Source: Clostridium ljungdahlii (lineage in GTDB: Bacteria > Bacillota > Clostridia > Clostridiales > Clostridiaceae). From it: a DNA stretch of 40,792 bases. The stretch is taken from positions 1 through 40,792 of the forward strand of contig NZ_LITT01000019.1 in NCBI RefSeq assembly GCF_001636845.1. The letters are read 5' to 3'. Of the stretch, positions 33,751 through 40,792 are shown piece after piece. The notes under the pieces are model-generated. The model ran no database searches, was not told the DNA's origin, and was given only the letters and a program-made list of their open reading frames with translations. The position numbers were made by a program, and so were the translations under genes. Within the stretch, counting starts at the first letter, position 1. Each line of letters opens with the position of its first letter.

Positions 33751-33843
33751 CGGGGAGTTAGCTCAGAGGTAGAGCATGTGATAAAGTAAATCAGCATAGA
33801 GCTGAATCAAAATACAGCACCTAAGTGAAATGGTGCTTTTTTT
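33751..33843 (+). ncRNA. tRNA-5'-half-like small RNA with terminator (copy A)
   Basis: GGGGAGT-TA-GCTC-AGAGGTA-GAGC has the acceptor strand, two-base linker, D stem and D loop of a tRNA. Next comes ATGTGAT, a 7-nt loop AAAGTAA, then ATCAGCAT: a 7-bp stem with one bulged G in place of an anticodon arm. AGAGCT follows and can compete for the D stem. The end is an intrinsic terminator, GCACC...GGTGC-T7 (33817-33843). A second copy at 38261 keeps all helices, with compensating changes in the terminator. No T arm or acceptor 3' strand follows, so it is not an ordinary tRNA. Confidence 0.6.
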
Positions 33844-34143
33844 ATACGCATAATTATATATTAGAATTTAAATTTGTAAAATATATCATTATGTATTATT
33901 TGGTTATACATAAATAAGTAGATAAGATTATTGGGTAAAATAGTTCAAGGAATTTTAAAATTAGGATTTGTTAGACTAAAGTAGGGATAAACAGTACTCA
34001 CATACTTGTAAATTTAGTCGTGTGAGGTTATCCATAACGTAGAATAATATAATTTTTTAATCATTTGATTAAAAAAAATAATAAAAAATTAAGAAAGGTA
34101 GAGTTTGCGAATTTTATTATTTTCGCAATTAGGTAAATAAAAT

Positions 34144-34857
34144 ATGATTTTTTATAGAGGAATAACAGTTGAACCAATTAAAGCAAATAAAATTATTGAA
34201 CATATAAAAACAAATGGAATTACAGGTGAGGAAGCAGTTTCTTATTCTGTCCACGATGTAAAAGGCAATATATCAACTCTTTTAAATAATTCTAATCTTA
34301 ATTTAGAAATGACCAGACCTTCGAGAGTTATTCATACTAAGGATGGTCTTTATAGAGAATATATAGATTCTAATAATTGTGTTTGTTGTTCAAGTGATAT
34401 AAATACCGCAAGATATTATGCAAACATACACAACAAAAGTAAGATTAATACAAAACCATTGATAATCAAGTTTGAAATGCCTATATCAGAAGTATACATA
34501 GACGGAAGAGATTTTCTTCATTATGCATTTGGCAAAGATGACATAAATAAGGTTCTTCCAATACTCGAAGATTTATATGGTTCTAATATTATAGACTATT
34601 ATAAAAGAGCAATTACGAAAAAAGATATACAATATAGAGCTGCTATTGTAGACCTTGTTTGTCAAGATGAAAGTATTATTACTGACCATTATAATAATGA
34701 TAAGTGTATAAAAGGTAGATATAATACAGAGTTTAAATCGGCGTTTATGGTAAAAGCCCCTATACCTCCAAACAATATTATTGAAATATTACAGGAGGAA
34801 TATCTACAACCTAACACCATAGCTTATAGCATATCAGACTTATATAAGCTATGTTAA
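34144..34857 (+). CDS. Unrecognised protein with weak ADP-ribosyltransferase-like motifs
   Basis: A 237-aa protein. It opens MIFYRGITVE (Y-R-G, the place of the first-strand Arg in ADP-ribosyltransferase folds). It later has CCSSDINTARYYANIH (about residues 80-95), resembling the S-T-S strand and following helix of that fold, and then IIKFEMPISEVYIDGRDF. No definite catalytic Glu motif is evident, so the comparison is tentative. The ribosome site before the ATG is weak. It is the first gene of the repeat-bounded cassette. If an ADP-ribosyltransferase, it would be a toxin or defence effector; otherwise the function is unknown. Confidence 0.5.
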   Translation: MIFYRGITVEPIKANKIIEHIKTNGITGEEAVSYSVHDVKGNISTLLNNSNLNLEMTRPSRVIHTKDGLYREYIDSNNCVCCSSDINTARYYANIHNKSKINTKPLIIKFEMPISEVYIDGRDFLHYAFGKDDINKVLPILEDLYGSNIIDYYKRAITKKDIQYRAAIVDLVCQDESIITDHYNNDKCIKGRYNTEFKSAFMVKAPIPPNNIIEILQEEYLQPNTIAYSISDLYKLC

Positions 34858-35077
34858 TAATAATAAGGATATGTCCATTATAAAGTGTGTTATATATTTT
34901 TAAAAAAGAATTTTAAGCTTGTAAGAAAAGCAATGGATGAAGAAAATGGTAGCCTTAAATTAAGAAATGTTTATAAAATAGGATAAGAGGAAAACTATTT
35001 TTATAAAGAATAAACTGGAATAATAAAGATAAGTGATTTTATAAGAGTTGAACTAAAAATACAAGATATAGGTGGGA

Positions 35078-35938
35078 ATGATTTTGAATATTATTCAGTT
35101 ATTAAGAATGGATAGATTTGATACAAATAAAAAAACAATGCTGATTAGGCATACAAGTGGAGAAGTTTATGACATTAATGAGATTTATGAAAATGGGGAA
35201 CTGCTAAATTATCAAAGTGTTCAATCACAGGATGTTTTTAAAGATATTCAATATATAGTAGCGTTTATAGCCACAAGAGGTACGAAAGCTAAATTTGTTG
35301 GAATATATGAAATAATTAGAAAATCTAAAGTTAAAGATGAAAAAGGGACAACTAAATTTGTAGAAAATTTAGGAATAGAAAACTTCTATACAGATAATAA
35401 GTTTTATTATGAACAAAAAGAAACAACTTATCTTTCAGATTTAAAAGATAGATTGATAATTGAGTGGGGAAAAGGAACTGTTAAGTGGCACCAGAAATTA
35501 CGGAAAAAAGAGGTGGTTGAAATATTACCAAAGGGTTATTATGACAATTTTCCAGGATTTGAAAACATTATTTTAAAGTATAATGAATTAAAGAAAATTA
35601 TAAATAACCCAGATGCTAATAAAGAGTGGCACACAATGTTATCGTCGGTAGCGGGAATTTATTTGATTTTAGATAGATTAACTGGTAAGCAATATATTGG
35701 CTCAGCATATGGAAAGGAAGGTATTTTAGGACGTTGGAAAGAGTATTGTAAAAATGCAGATGGAGGTGATAAAGTATTATTGAAATTGTTAAAAAATAAT
35801 CCTAATTATAGTAAAAACTTTCAATATTCTATACTAAGAACACTATCCAAAACTATTACTGAGAAGGAAGCAATTTCTATAGAAGCAATTTACAAAAAAA
35901 AATTAGGCAGTAAAGCATTTGGACTAAATTTAAATTGA
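35078..35938 (+). CDS. GIY-YIG nuclease with an N-terminal domain of unknown function
   Basis: An approximately 286-aa protein. The C-terminal domain (about 190-286) is a GIY-YIG nuclease: AGIYLILDRLTGKQYIGSA, then GILGRWKEY with the catalytic Arg, and a Glu-containing helix (KEAISIEAIYKKKLG). The N-terminal about 185 residues form an unrecognised domain with DIQYIVAFIATRGTKAKFVG, likely a target- or nucleic-acid-recognition module. GGTGGG lies just upstream; the GTG at 35072, ATG at 35078 and TTG at 35084 are all possible starts. The intact nuclease motif and neighbours of unknown function suggest a restriction-type role. It is 44 bp upstream of the next gene. Confidence 0.78.
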   Translation: MILNIIQLLRMDRFDTNKKTMLIRHTSGEVYDINEIYENGELLNYQSVQSQDVFKDIQYIVAFIATRGTKAKFVGIYEIIRKSKVKDEKGTTKFVENLGIENFYTDNKFYYEQKETTYLSDLKDRLIIEWGKGTVKWHQKLRKKEVVEILPKGYYDNFPGFENIILKYNELKKIINNPDANKEWHTMLSSVAGIYLILDRLTGKQYIGSAYGKEGILGRWKEYCKNADGGDKVLLKLLKNNPNYSKNFQYSILRTLSKTITEKEAISIEAIYKKKLGSKAFGLNLN

Positions 35939-35982
35939 AAATATATAATTATAAAAAGTATAGTAGAAAAGGATAGAATAAA

Positions 35983-37443
35983 ATGAATTTTAGAGATTTG
36001 GTAGAAAAAATATATAAAAATAAAGAAAGTGAAGTAAATAAAAAAGGCATAGAAGATGCAGATAGGACAAAGTTTAGTAAAAAAAGTATAAAAAAGAGAC
36101 TTGAAAAAATTTATAATAATTTAGAAGATAAAGATAATTTCCTTAGCAGATTTCCGATACAAATATATAACGAAGAGATAAAACTTAAATTAATAGAGTA
36201 TATATTTAATAAAATTGAATGTTGTGGACAAAGACAAATAATTCATAATATAAACAGAAAGATATTAGGCAAAGGCAAAAAAACTACCATAGATATAGAT
36301 TATAAGAAGTTTTATAGCTATTATAAAGATAGTGACAATAGTAATGATGAAAATGCATACTTAAGCTCATATGAAAGGTTTATTAATATTAATAGAGGAG
36401 TGATTAGATTAAACCACAATATAATTGATAAAATAAATGAAGTAATTTTTTATAATTCTCAAGTATATAAAGAAATTAGAACTGAAAACAATATACTTAA
36501 AGCAATGGGAATTAAGAAAACGAGACAAAATGCGTTAAATGAAGTAAAAGCATATACTAAGTTAATATATGATTCATGGATACAAGCTTTAATATACATA
36601 ATCATAACTAATAAAGAGATTCTTAATAAAAATGATATTATAGATGAACTATTAACTCTACAAAATAACATGGTTGAACGATTAAAAGAAGTAGAGAAAG
36701 AAAATATCAACAAATATTCAAAAATGCAATTCAATAAGGAAGACGAGAAACTTATATTTGATTATGCAATAGAAAGATTTGATATATTTGTTATGTGGAT
36801 GGAAGAAAGTAGTTATTGTACAGAGTATGTTGATATTTTAAAAAATTTAGAAAAAGAGATGAAGGAAAATCAAGATATGTTTAGACCTATAAAGAAAGAA
36901 TTTGAAACAACTAAACATATGAGAATAGCAGATAGTGATAAATTGAAAAATATTATTTGCGAAGGACAAAAAGTTTATCAGTATAAACAAAAACTTGAAG
37001 AGACAAAAAAAGCTATTAATATTTTTAAGAAATATGGCGGACGTAATATTGATGAAAAAAACGTTCGAGACTTAAAGGTGTTTTTTAGGGAAATCTACAT
37101 GAATGATAATAAATATAGTAAGAGGTCAAAAAAAGCAATTGGGATAATGAGAGACTATTATGCTCAGTTAGATTCAAAAAAAATTGAAGTGGAAGTATTT
37201 GAAAAAAACTTAGATTATATTTTTATTAGGGAGAAAATAAACAGAGGTTTTTTTAGAGAAAATGATTTAAGTTACGTATATATATTGAAAAATGAAATAC
37301 AAAAAAATGCTATTAATTTATTTTTAGAATTATATAAGTTATATGATGAAACGTTAATTCTTGAATGGTGTAATAGACTAAATAGTATTTTATTTAACAA
37401 TTTAATTTGTTTACTTAATGAAAAAGCAAAATTTTTAGTATAG
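35983..37443 (+). CDS. Large helical protein of unknown function
   Basis: A 486-aa Lys/Glu/Asn-rich protein that I do not recognise. It is predicted mostly alpha-helical with coiled-coil-like stretches (about 195-245 and 300-365). AAGGATAG precedes the ATG by 7 nt, and it follows the GIY-YIG gene by 44 bp on the same strand, so the two are probably co-transcribed. No membrane segment or enzymatic motif is apparent. Size and context suit a recognition or scaffold partner for the nuclease; this is inference from position only. Confidence 0.6.
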   Translation: MNFRDLVEKIYKNKESEVNKKGIEDADRTKFSKKSIKKRLEKIYNNLEDKDNFLSRFPIQIYNEEIKLKLIEYIFNKIECCGQRQIIHNINRKILGKGKKTTIDIDYKKFYSYYKDSDNSNDENAYLSSYERFININRGVIRLNHNIIDKINEVIFYNSQVYKEIRTENNILKAMGIKKTRQNALNEVKAYTKLIYDSWIQALIYIIITNKEILNKNDIIDELLTLQNNMVERLKEVEKENINKYSKMQFNKEDEKLIFDYAIERFDIFVMWMEESSYCTEYVDILKNLEKEMKENQDMFRPIKKEFETTKHMRIADSDKLKNIICEGQKVYQYKQKLEETKKAINIFKKYGGRNIDEKNVRDLKVFFREIYMNDNKYSKRSKKAIGIMRDYYAQLDSKKIEVEVFEKNLDYIFIREKINRGFFRENDLSYVYILKNEIQKNAINLFLELYKLYDETLILEWCNRLNSILFNNLICLLNEKAKFLV

Positions 37444-37571
37444 TTTTTTTGCAAAACTCATTCCTTAAAAGTTGTTTTAATTTAGGTATAATTTAATAAA
37501 ACATACCATGATTAGTATAGATGCAATATTTATAATAATTATAATTAAAATAAAAAGGGAGTGTTTGCATT

Positions 37572-37952
37572 ATGGAAATGTTAAAGGGAAGAATTGTTGA
37601 AATCGAAAAAAATGTTCATACAGGAGTTTATATAAAACAAGGAGTTAAGGAAAATAAACAGTATGAATATGAAAATAATCCTAAGACACCAGGAGGTAAT
37701 GGTACTTATGCAATTGGACACGAATACTACGGTACGACAATAGATGTCAAAGTATATGTTTATGACTTAGATAAATGTTTTTCTTGGGATATAAAAGATT
37801 ATATATTAGTAGTCAATAATAAAAAAAGAATTTCTGAAAAACTATTAAATTATGTTATTAAGAATAATAAAGGAAAAAAAGTAAAGTTGCAAATTGATGG
37901 ACAATATATTGGCTTTTACTATTCACAGTTGGAAGTTGCATGTAATTACTGA
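37572..37952 (+). CDS. Unrecognised 126-aa protein
   Basis: A beta-rich protein starting MEMLKGRIVEIEKN. The middle has ENNPKTPGGNGTYAIGHEYY and VYVYDLDKCFSWDIKDYI, and the end has KKVKLQIDGQYIGFYYSQL. GGGAG lies upstream of the ATG. It is small, soluble and without known motifs. It is the last gene of the repeat-bounded cassette. Immediately after its stop is GAATCCTGC-AGTTCCCC, which resembles the 3' end of a tRNA. Confidence 0.5.
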   Translation: MEMLKGRIVEIEKNVHTGVYIKQGVKENKQYEYENNPKTPGGNGTYAIGHEYYGTTIDVKVYVYDLDKCFSWDIKDYILVVNNKKRISEKLLNYVIKNNKGKKVKLQIDGQYIGFYYSQLEVACNY

Positions 37953-38053
37953 ATCCTGCAGTTCCCCAACAAAGCTTGATGTCATCTCCTCAGTGGTTAA
38001 GATTAATCCAAATCCTAAAACGAATAAAAAATTATAATTAAATATAGTAAATG

Positions 38054-38258
38054 ACAAAAATATAAACTCTACTTATTGTTTTAAATAAAGAATAAGAAAG
38101 GGTTTATACTTTTCACACACAAAAACATTCTTAAAGGTTAGATTTTCCTAACTTAATATTTATTATATCAGAATTTTATTAATAAATTACTCTCAATATA
38201 GTCAATATTATGTAAAATTAGGAATCTGTTAGATTGGTGTATTTAAGATGTGGTGTTT
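38054..38258. repeat. Long direct repeat, copy B
   Basis: Diverged copy of 33080-33290 continuing without interruption into the second tRNA-like block. The hairpin (38056-38070 with 38099-38113) is conserved with a compensating wobble. Copies A and B bracket the cassette at 34144-37952 in direct orientation. Confidence 0.75.
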
Positions 38259-38260
38259 GA

Positions 38261-38348
38261 GGGGAGTTAGTTCAACGGTAGAGCATGTGATAAAGTAAAT
38301 CAGCATAGAGCTAAAATCAAAATTATAGCATCTTTAAGATGCTTTTTT
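38261..38348 (+). ncRNA. tRNA-5'-half-like small RNA with terminator (copy B)
   Basis: GGGGAGT-TA-GTTC-AACGGTA-GAGC keeps the D stem through a G-T wobble. The bulged stem around loop AAAGTAA is identical to copy A. The terminator is GCATC...GATGC-T6: a C-G pair of copy A is replaced by T-A on both strands, evidence that pairing is under selection. The region between this RNA and the recombinase gene (38349-38505) shows no gene. Confidence 0.6.
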
Positions 38349-38505
38349 AATATACGTAATTAAAAAAATGCGTTGCCTATCTTCAACACAACATAATTGG
38401 AAATATGTTGTTTTAGAGGTGGTTTTGGTGATAAAATTTATATGTAAGTGATACATAATTACTATAAATAAGGTTAAATTTAAGTGCAACATAATTACAA
38501 GGAAG

Positions 38506-39369
38506 GTGGAGACAATATTCGATTTAGATAAATTTAAAAAATATCTTTTAAAAGAACGTAAAAGTGAAAACACTATAAAAAGTTATATCATTAACATAAA
38601 TGAATATATTAAGTGGTTTAATGATAGTTATGGATTAGAAGTTACAAAACTTTATAGAGAAAATGTATTAGATTATAAATCTTACTTATTAAATATTAAA
38701 AAGTTTAAAGGAAGGAATCTAAATGCAAGAACAATTAATGTAAAGTTAAGTTCATTAGTAGCTATAAATAAATTTTTAATAGAGGAAGGTATTCAGCAAG
38801 AATTAGTTATTAACAATAAAGATACAATAAAGGTACAACAGGAATATGCTAATCCATGCATAGTGGAGAAAAAAGATGTAGAAGCTTTTAGACAAAAAAT
38901 ATTAGAGGCAGGAGAAAAAAGGTTATATGCTTTAGCAACTTTAATGTCATATTCTGGATTAAGGATAACAGAGTCACTTAGCATAAAACTTGCGGATATA
39001 TGTTTGGAAGGGAAGGAAATTATCATCCGTAAAGGTAAAGGAAATAAGCAAAGGGTAGTTTATATAAATACTAAAATTGTTGAAGCATTAAAGGCTTACG
39101 TGAAAGTAAGAAGAGATGACAGTGAATTTTTATTTGTTTCCAGAGAAAGTAAAAATTTAAGTAGGTCAGTGGTTAATAGAGAGTTTAAAAAATATAGCAA
39201 TGTTATAACGCCTCATATGCTTAGGCACTATTACTGCAGCCATGCACTGGATATGGGATATTCTGTGGCTGAAGTCGCATATCAAGCGGGGCATAGAGAT
39301 ACAAGAACTACCCTTATCTATACAAATCCATCAAGGAAGAAGCTTAAAGAAATGGCAGAATTACTATAA
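38506..39369 (+). CDS. Tyrosine recombinase (XerC/D-like)
   Basis: A 287-aa site-specific recombinase. The N-terminal SAM-like DNA-binding domain has FKKYLLKERKSENTIKSY. The catalytic domain has SGLRITE (Arg, about residue 151), the RKGKGNKQR strand Lys, HMLRHYY (H-x-x-R), GHRDTRTT (His), and nucleophile Tyr272 in LIYTN. All key residues are present. It may resolve plasmid dimers or integrate the element; the tRNA-like fragments nearby would suit an attachment site. The GTG start is not firmly fixed, because AAGGA lies very close to it. Confidence 0.88.
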   Translation: METIFDLDKFKKYLLKERKSENTIKSYIININEYIKWFNDSYGLEVTKLYRENVLDYKSYLLNIKKFKGRNLNARTINVKLSSLVAINKFLIEEGIQQELVINNKDTIKVQQEYANPCIVEKKDVEAFRQKILEAGEKRLYALATLMSYSGLRITESLSIKLADICLEGKEIIIRKGKGNKQRVVYINTKIVEALKAYVKVRRDDSEFLFVSRESKNLSRSVVNREFKKYSNVITPHMLRHYYCSHALDMGYSVAEVAYQAGHRDTRTTLIYTNPSRKKLKEMAELL

Positions 39370-39395
39370 TGATACAATATAATAATAGAATAGAT

Positions 39396-39454
39396 AATGC
39401 ACTATGGTAATCCCTTTAAAAAAAAGTGGGTTTTTTTACTATAGTGCATTTTTT
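39396..39454 (+). terminator. Intrinsic terminator after recombinase
   Basis: AATGCACTAT with GTAA (39396-39410) pairs with TTAC and ATAGTGCATT (39436-39450), followed by T residues. Confidence 0.7.
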
Positions 39455-39549
39455 ATTCTTTTTTTGCCATAAGTATAACAATATTAGAGTTAAAGATAAG
39501 CTTAGGCTATGTTAAAAGCTTTAATTTTTATTTTATGTATTAGAAAGAA

Positions 39550-40266
39550 GTGAAACTATTGAGTTTAAAAGTAACAACATTTAGTAGCAAGGGAAGAGTT
39601 ACAAGGATATATGGATATAAAACTAAGAGAATTCATCATATTCAAAGTGATAATCAATTAAGGGTTTTTCTCATATTGGAATGGAATGAGAGTGTTAAGG
39701 ATATTGAGGAAAATGTAGAGCTTAAAGACTTGGAAATTATTATTAATGATGTAGAGAATTTAAGATTGGACAAATTTACAGATAAGGAAACAGGAAAGTT
39801 ATATCAGCTTCATACTAATTTTTTGGTGACGATTAAAAGAAGTAACATAGAAGAACAGGTTGCAATATCAGTTAAGGGCTTATCAGAACTTAAAAGAAAA
39901 ACTGTTATTGAAAAGATGGAAATTGAGAGAAGATATTGGAATAGTAAAGGAATATTATTTTATGTAGTGACGGAAAAGCAGATTGATAAACAATTTGTAG
40001 ATAATATTAAGTGGGTTAGAGAAACGTTAATGGATAGAGGTATAAAAGACAAAAGAGAATTAGCAGAAAGCTTATGCTATTTTTTACAAGAAAACAGAGA
40101 AAGAAAGCTGAATGAAGTTTTAGAAAAGTTTGATACTAATGTTGGAGCTAATGAGGGAACTGCTCTTTTTATCTTTAGGTATTTGATAGGAATAAAAGAG
40201 ATTGCAGTAGACATGGAGAAAAGTATCAATTTAGATGAAATAATTTCAATTTTGATAAAATTTTAG
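39550..40266 (+). CDS. tnsA: TnsA-like protein with altered catalytic residues
   Basis: A 238-aa protein collinear with the endonuclease subunit of Tn7-like transposons. The N-terminal nuclease domain has FLILEWNESVKDIEENVEL and ISVKGLSEL, followed by the characteristic VIEKMEIERRYWNSKGI and the C-terminal TnsA domain. In the family the nuclease uses Glu, Asp and Lys. Here the first position appears as Q36 (SDNQLRVF, where E is usual) and the second as N90 (HTNFLVT, usually TDFL); K109 is kept. Start GTG at 39550 or TTG at 39559. A tnsB stub follows. It may be a decayed transposon gene or a DNA-binding protein without cleavage activity. Confidence 0.8.
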   Translation: MKLLSLKVTTFSSKGRVTRIYGYKTKRIHHIQSDNQLRVFLILEWNESVKDIEENVELKDLEIIINDVENLRLDKFTDKETGKLYQLHTNFLVTIKRSNIEEQVAISVKGLSELKRKTVIEKMEIERRYWNSKGILFYVVTEKQIDKQFVDNIKWVRETLMDRGIKDKRELAESLCYFLQENRERKLNEVLEKFDTNVGANEGTALFIFRYLIGIKEIAVDMEKSINLDEIISILIKF

Positions 40267-40285
40267 GTTGTTGAGGTGATGACTA

Positions 40286-40495
40286 ATGCTTTTTAGAGAA
40301 AATATGATATTTAAATTAGAAAGTGAGGAGTATAGAATTGTAGGAAGTGATTTTATTAGAAGAAATATTTTTGCTATTGAATTATGTGGGCAAGTTAGAT
40401 GGCTAAAGTGGACCCCTTTGTCAAGACAATTTTTTAGTATATTTATAGTTAGGTCAATAAACATGTATTCTAATAAATTATCTAATAATATTTAA
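40286..40495 (+). pseudogene. Truncated tnsB-like gene (N-terminal stub)
   Basis: A 69-aa frame directly after tnsA with GAGGTGAT before its ATG, where tnsB normally starts. The opening LFRENMIFKLESEEYRIVGSDF resembles the short N-terminal beta domain of clostridial TnsB proteins. The DDE transposase core is absent: the frame ends next to a hairpin-rich element and an IS3-type transposase end. I infer that an insertion destroyed tnsB. Assignment depends on position more than on sequence. Confidence 0.5.
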
Positions 40496-40497
40496 GA

Positions 40498-40623
40498 TTA
40501 CTTTCCTTTAGATATTCTCAACTTGTAGGTAAAGATTATGTCAGGGACTTGCCATCGTAGATGGTGCATCAGCATCCTTGATATCATCTTTATCTACAAG
40601 TATTATTTTTAATAGGAAAGTAA
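40498..40623. other. Hairpin-rich terminal segment of the IS3-type element
   Basis: Outer arms TTACTTTCCT/AGGAAAGTAA (40498-40507, 40614-40623) and inner arms ACTTGTAGGTAAAGAT/ATCTTTATCTACAAGT (40521-40536, 40586-40601, one G-T wobble) enclose further pairing (CCATC/GATGG). It is probably the downstream non-coding end of the insertion sequence, or a separate palindromic element. Confidence 0.5.
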
Positions 40624-40627
40624 CCAA

Positions 40628-40792
40628 CTAATTACTGAAATATATTTCAGCTGGGGTTTTATAGTCAAGGCTCTGGTGGGGTCTCTTATAATTATAATAT
40701 TTTAAATAATTATTGATTCCTGTACGTGCTTCACGAGGGCTTTCATAATCTTGCAGATAAATATTTTCATACTTAAGGCTCCGCCATAACCA
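40628..40792 (-). CDS. IS3-family transposase OrfB, C-terminal end (runs off the window)
   Basis: On the minus strand the last 54 codons read WLWRSLKYENIYLQDY, then REARTGINNYLKYYN and RPHQSLDYKTPAEIY. This is the conserved C-terminus of IS3/IS150-group rve transposases (the RPH-x-SL-x-Y-x-TPAE signature). The rest of the element lies beyond the right edge. It is convergent with the tnsB stub. Confidence 0.88.
   Translation of the reverse strand, partial: WLWRSLKYENIYLQDYESPREARTGINNYLKYYNYKRPHQSLDYKTPAEIYFSN

Noticed and set aside
33596-33777. Frame open for about 58 codons with a hydrophobic stretch
   Set aside because: No start codon with a ribosome site, and its end runs through the tRNA-like RNA; an unusual but unsupported frame.
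33557-33843. A complete functional tRNA gene
   Set aside because: 5' and 3' halves are in the wrong order and no normal anticodon arm connects them; only a permuted or decayed arrangement can be proposed.

Overview
The window is very AT-rich, with strong AGGAGG-type ribosome binding sites, occasional TTG/GTG starts, exported proteins built of cell-wall-binding type 2 (CWB2) repeats, and many intrinsic terminators. This points to a Clostridium or close relative. An actin-like ParM/ParR pair, a TOPRIM primase-like gene, a RecD2-like helicase, a winged-helix gene that could be a replication initiator, and a tyrosine recombinase suggest a plasmid or plasmid-derived element carrying accessory and defence genes. 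The species and replicon are inferences; no rRNA or complete tRNA was seen.

Layout. (1) 0.25-3.6 kb: an ABC-three-component (ABC-3C, Lamassu-like) defence operon: a restriction-type nuclease effector split from its C-terminal domain by a one-base shift in an A run, a middle component, and an SMC-like DUF3732-type ATPase. (2) 3.8-6.5 kb: a small membrane protein, a RecU-like nuclease, an XRE regulator and a possible PD-(D/E)xK protein. (3) 6.5-11.8 kb: a duplicated CWB2 surface-protein gene whose copies flank a frameshifted exported-protein pseudogene and a Fic gene. A GC-rich, hairpin-rich block (8211-8325) looks like an orphan IS200/IS605-type end. (4) 11.9-22.6 kb: a DUF2442 gene, small proteins, an 830-bp gene-free AT-rich stretch with perfect hairpins (candidate origin), then TOPRIM/DUF3991, winged-helix and RecD2-like genes, an XRE regulator, and a run of unrecognised genes. 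Two copies of the palindrome TTGACTTAAGTCA lie in this run, one overlapping a near-consensus promoter.

(5) 22.9-30.6 kb: a complete type I restriction-modification locus (hsdM, hsdS, hsdR). A small gene and a retropepsin-like aspartic protease sit between hsdM and hsdS, and a YgjP/DUF45 metallopeptidase follows hsdR. Short degenerate tandem repeats flank hsdR on both sides. (6) 30.8-33.0 kb: the parM-parR segregation genes on the minus strand with a candidate centromere, plus small genes. (7) 33.1-38.4 kb: two diverged direct repeats, each ending in a tRNA-5'-half-like RNA and an intrinsic terminator, enclose a four-gene cassette (a protein with weak ADP-ribosyltransferase-like motifs, a GIY-YIG nuclease, and two unknown proteins). 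A tRNA-3'-half-like sequence lies upstream of the first 5' half, in permuted order.

(8) 38.5-40.8 kb: a tyrosine recombinase, a TnsA-like protein in which two expected catalytic acids read as Gln and Asn, a tnsB stub, and the 3' end of an IS3-type transposase entering from the right edge.

Together the genes look like maintenance functions (partition, replication/repair, dimer resolution or integration) interleaved with several independent defence modules. The repeat-bounded tRNA-like RNA cassette at 33-38 kb is the best candidate for something not previously described.
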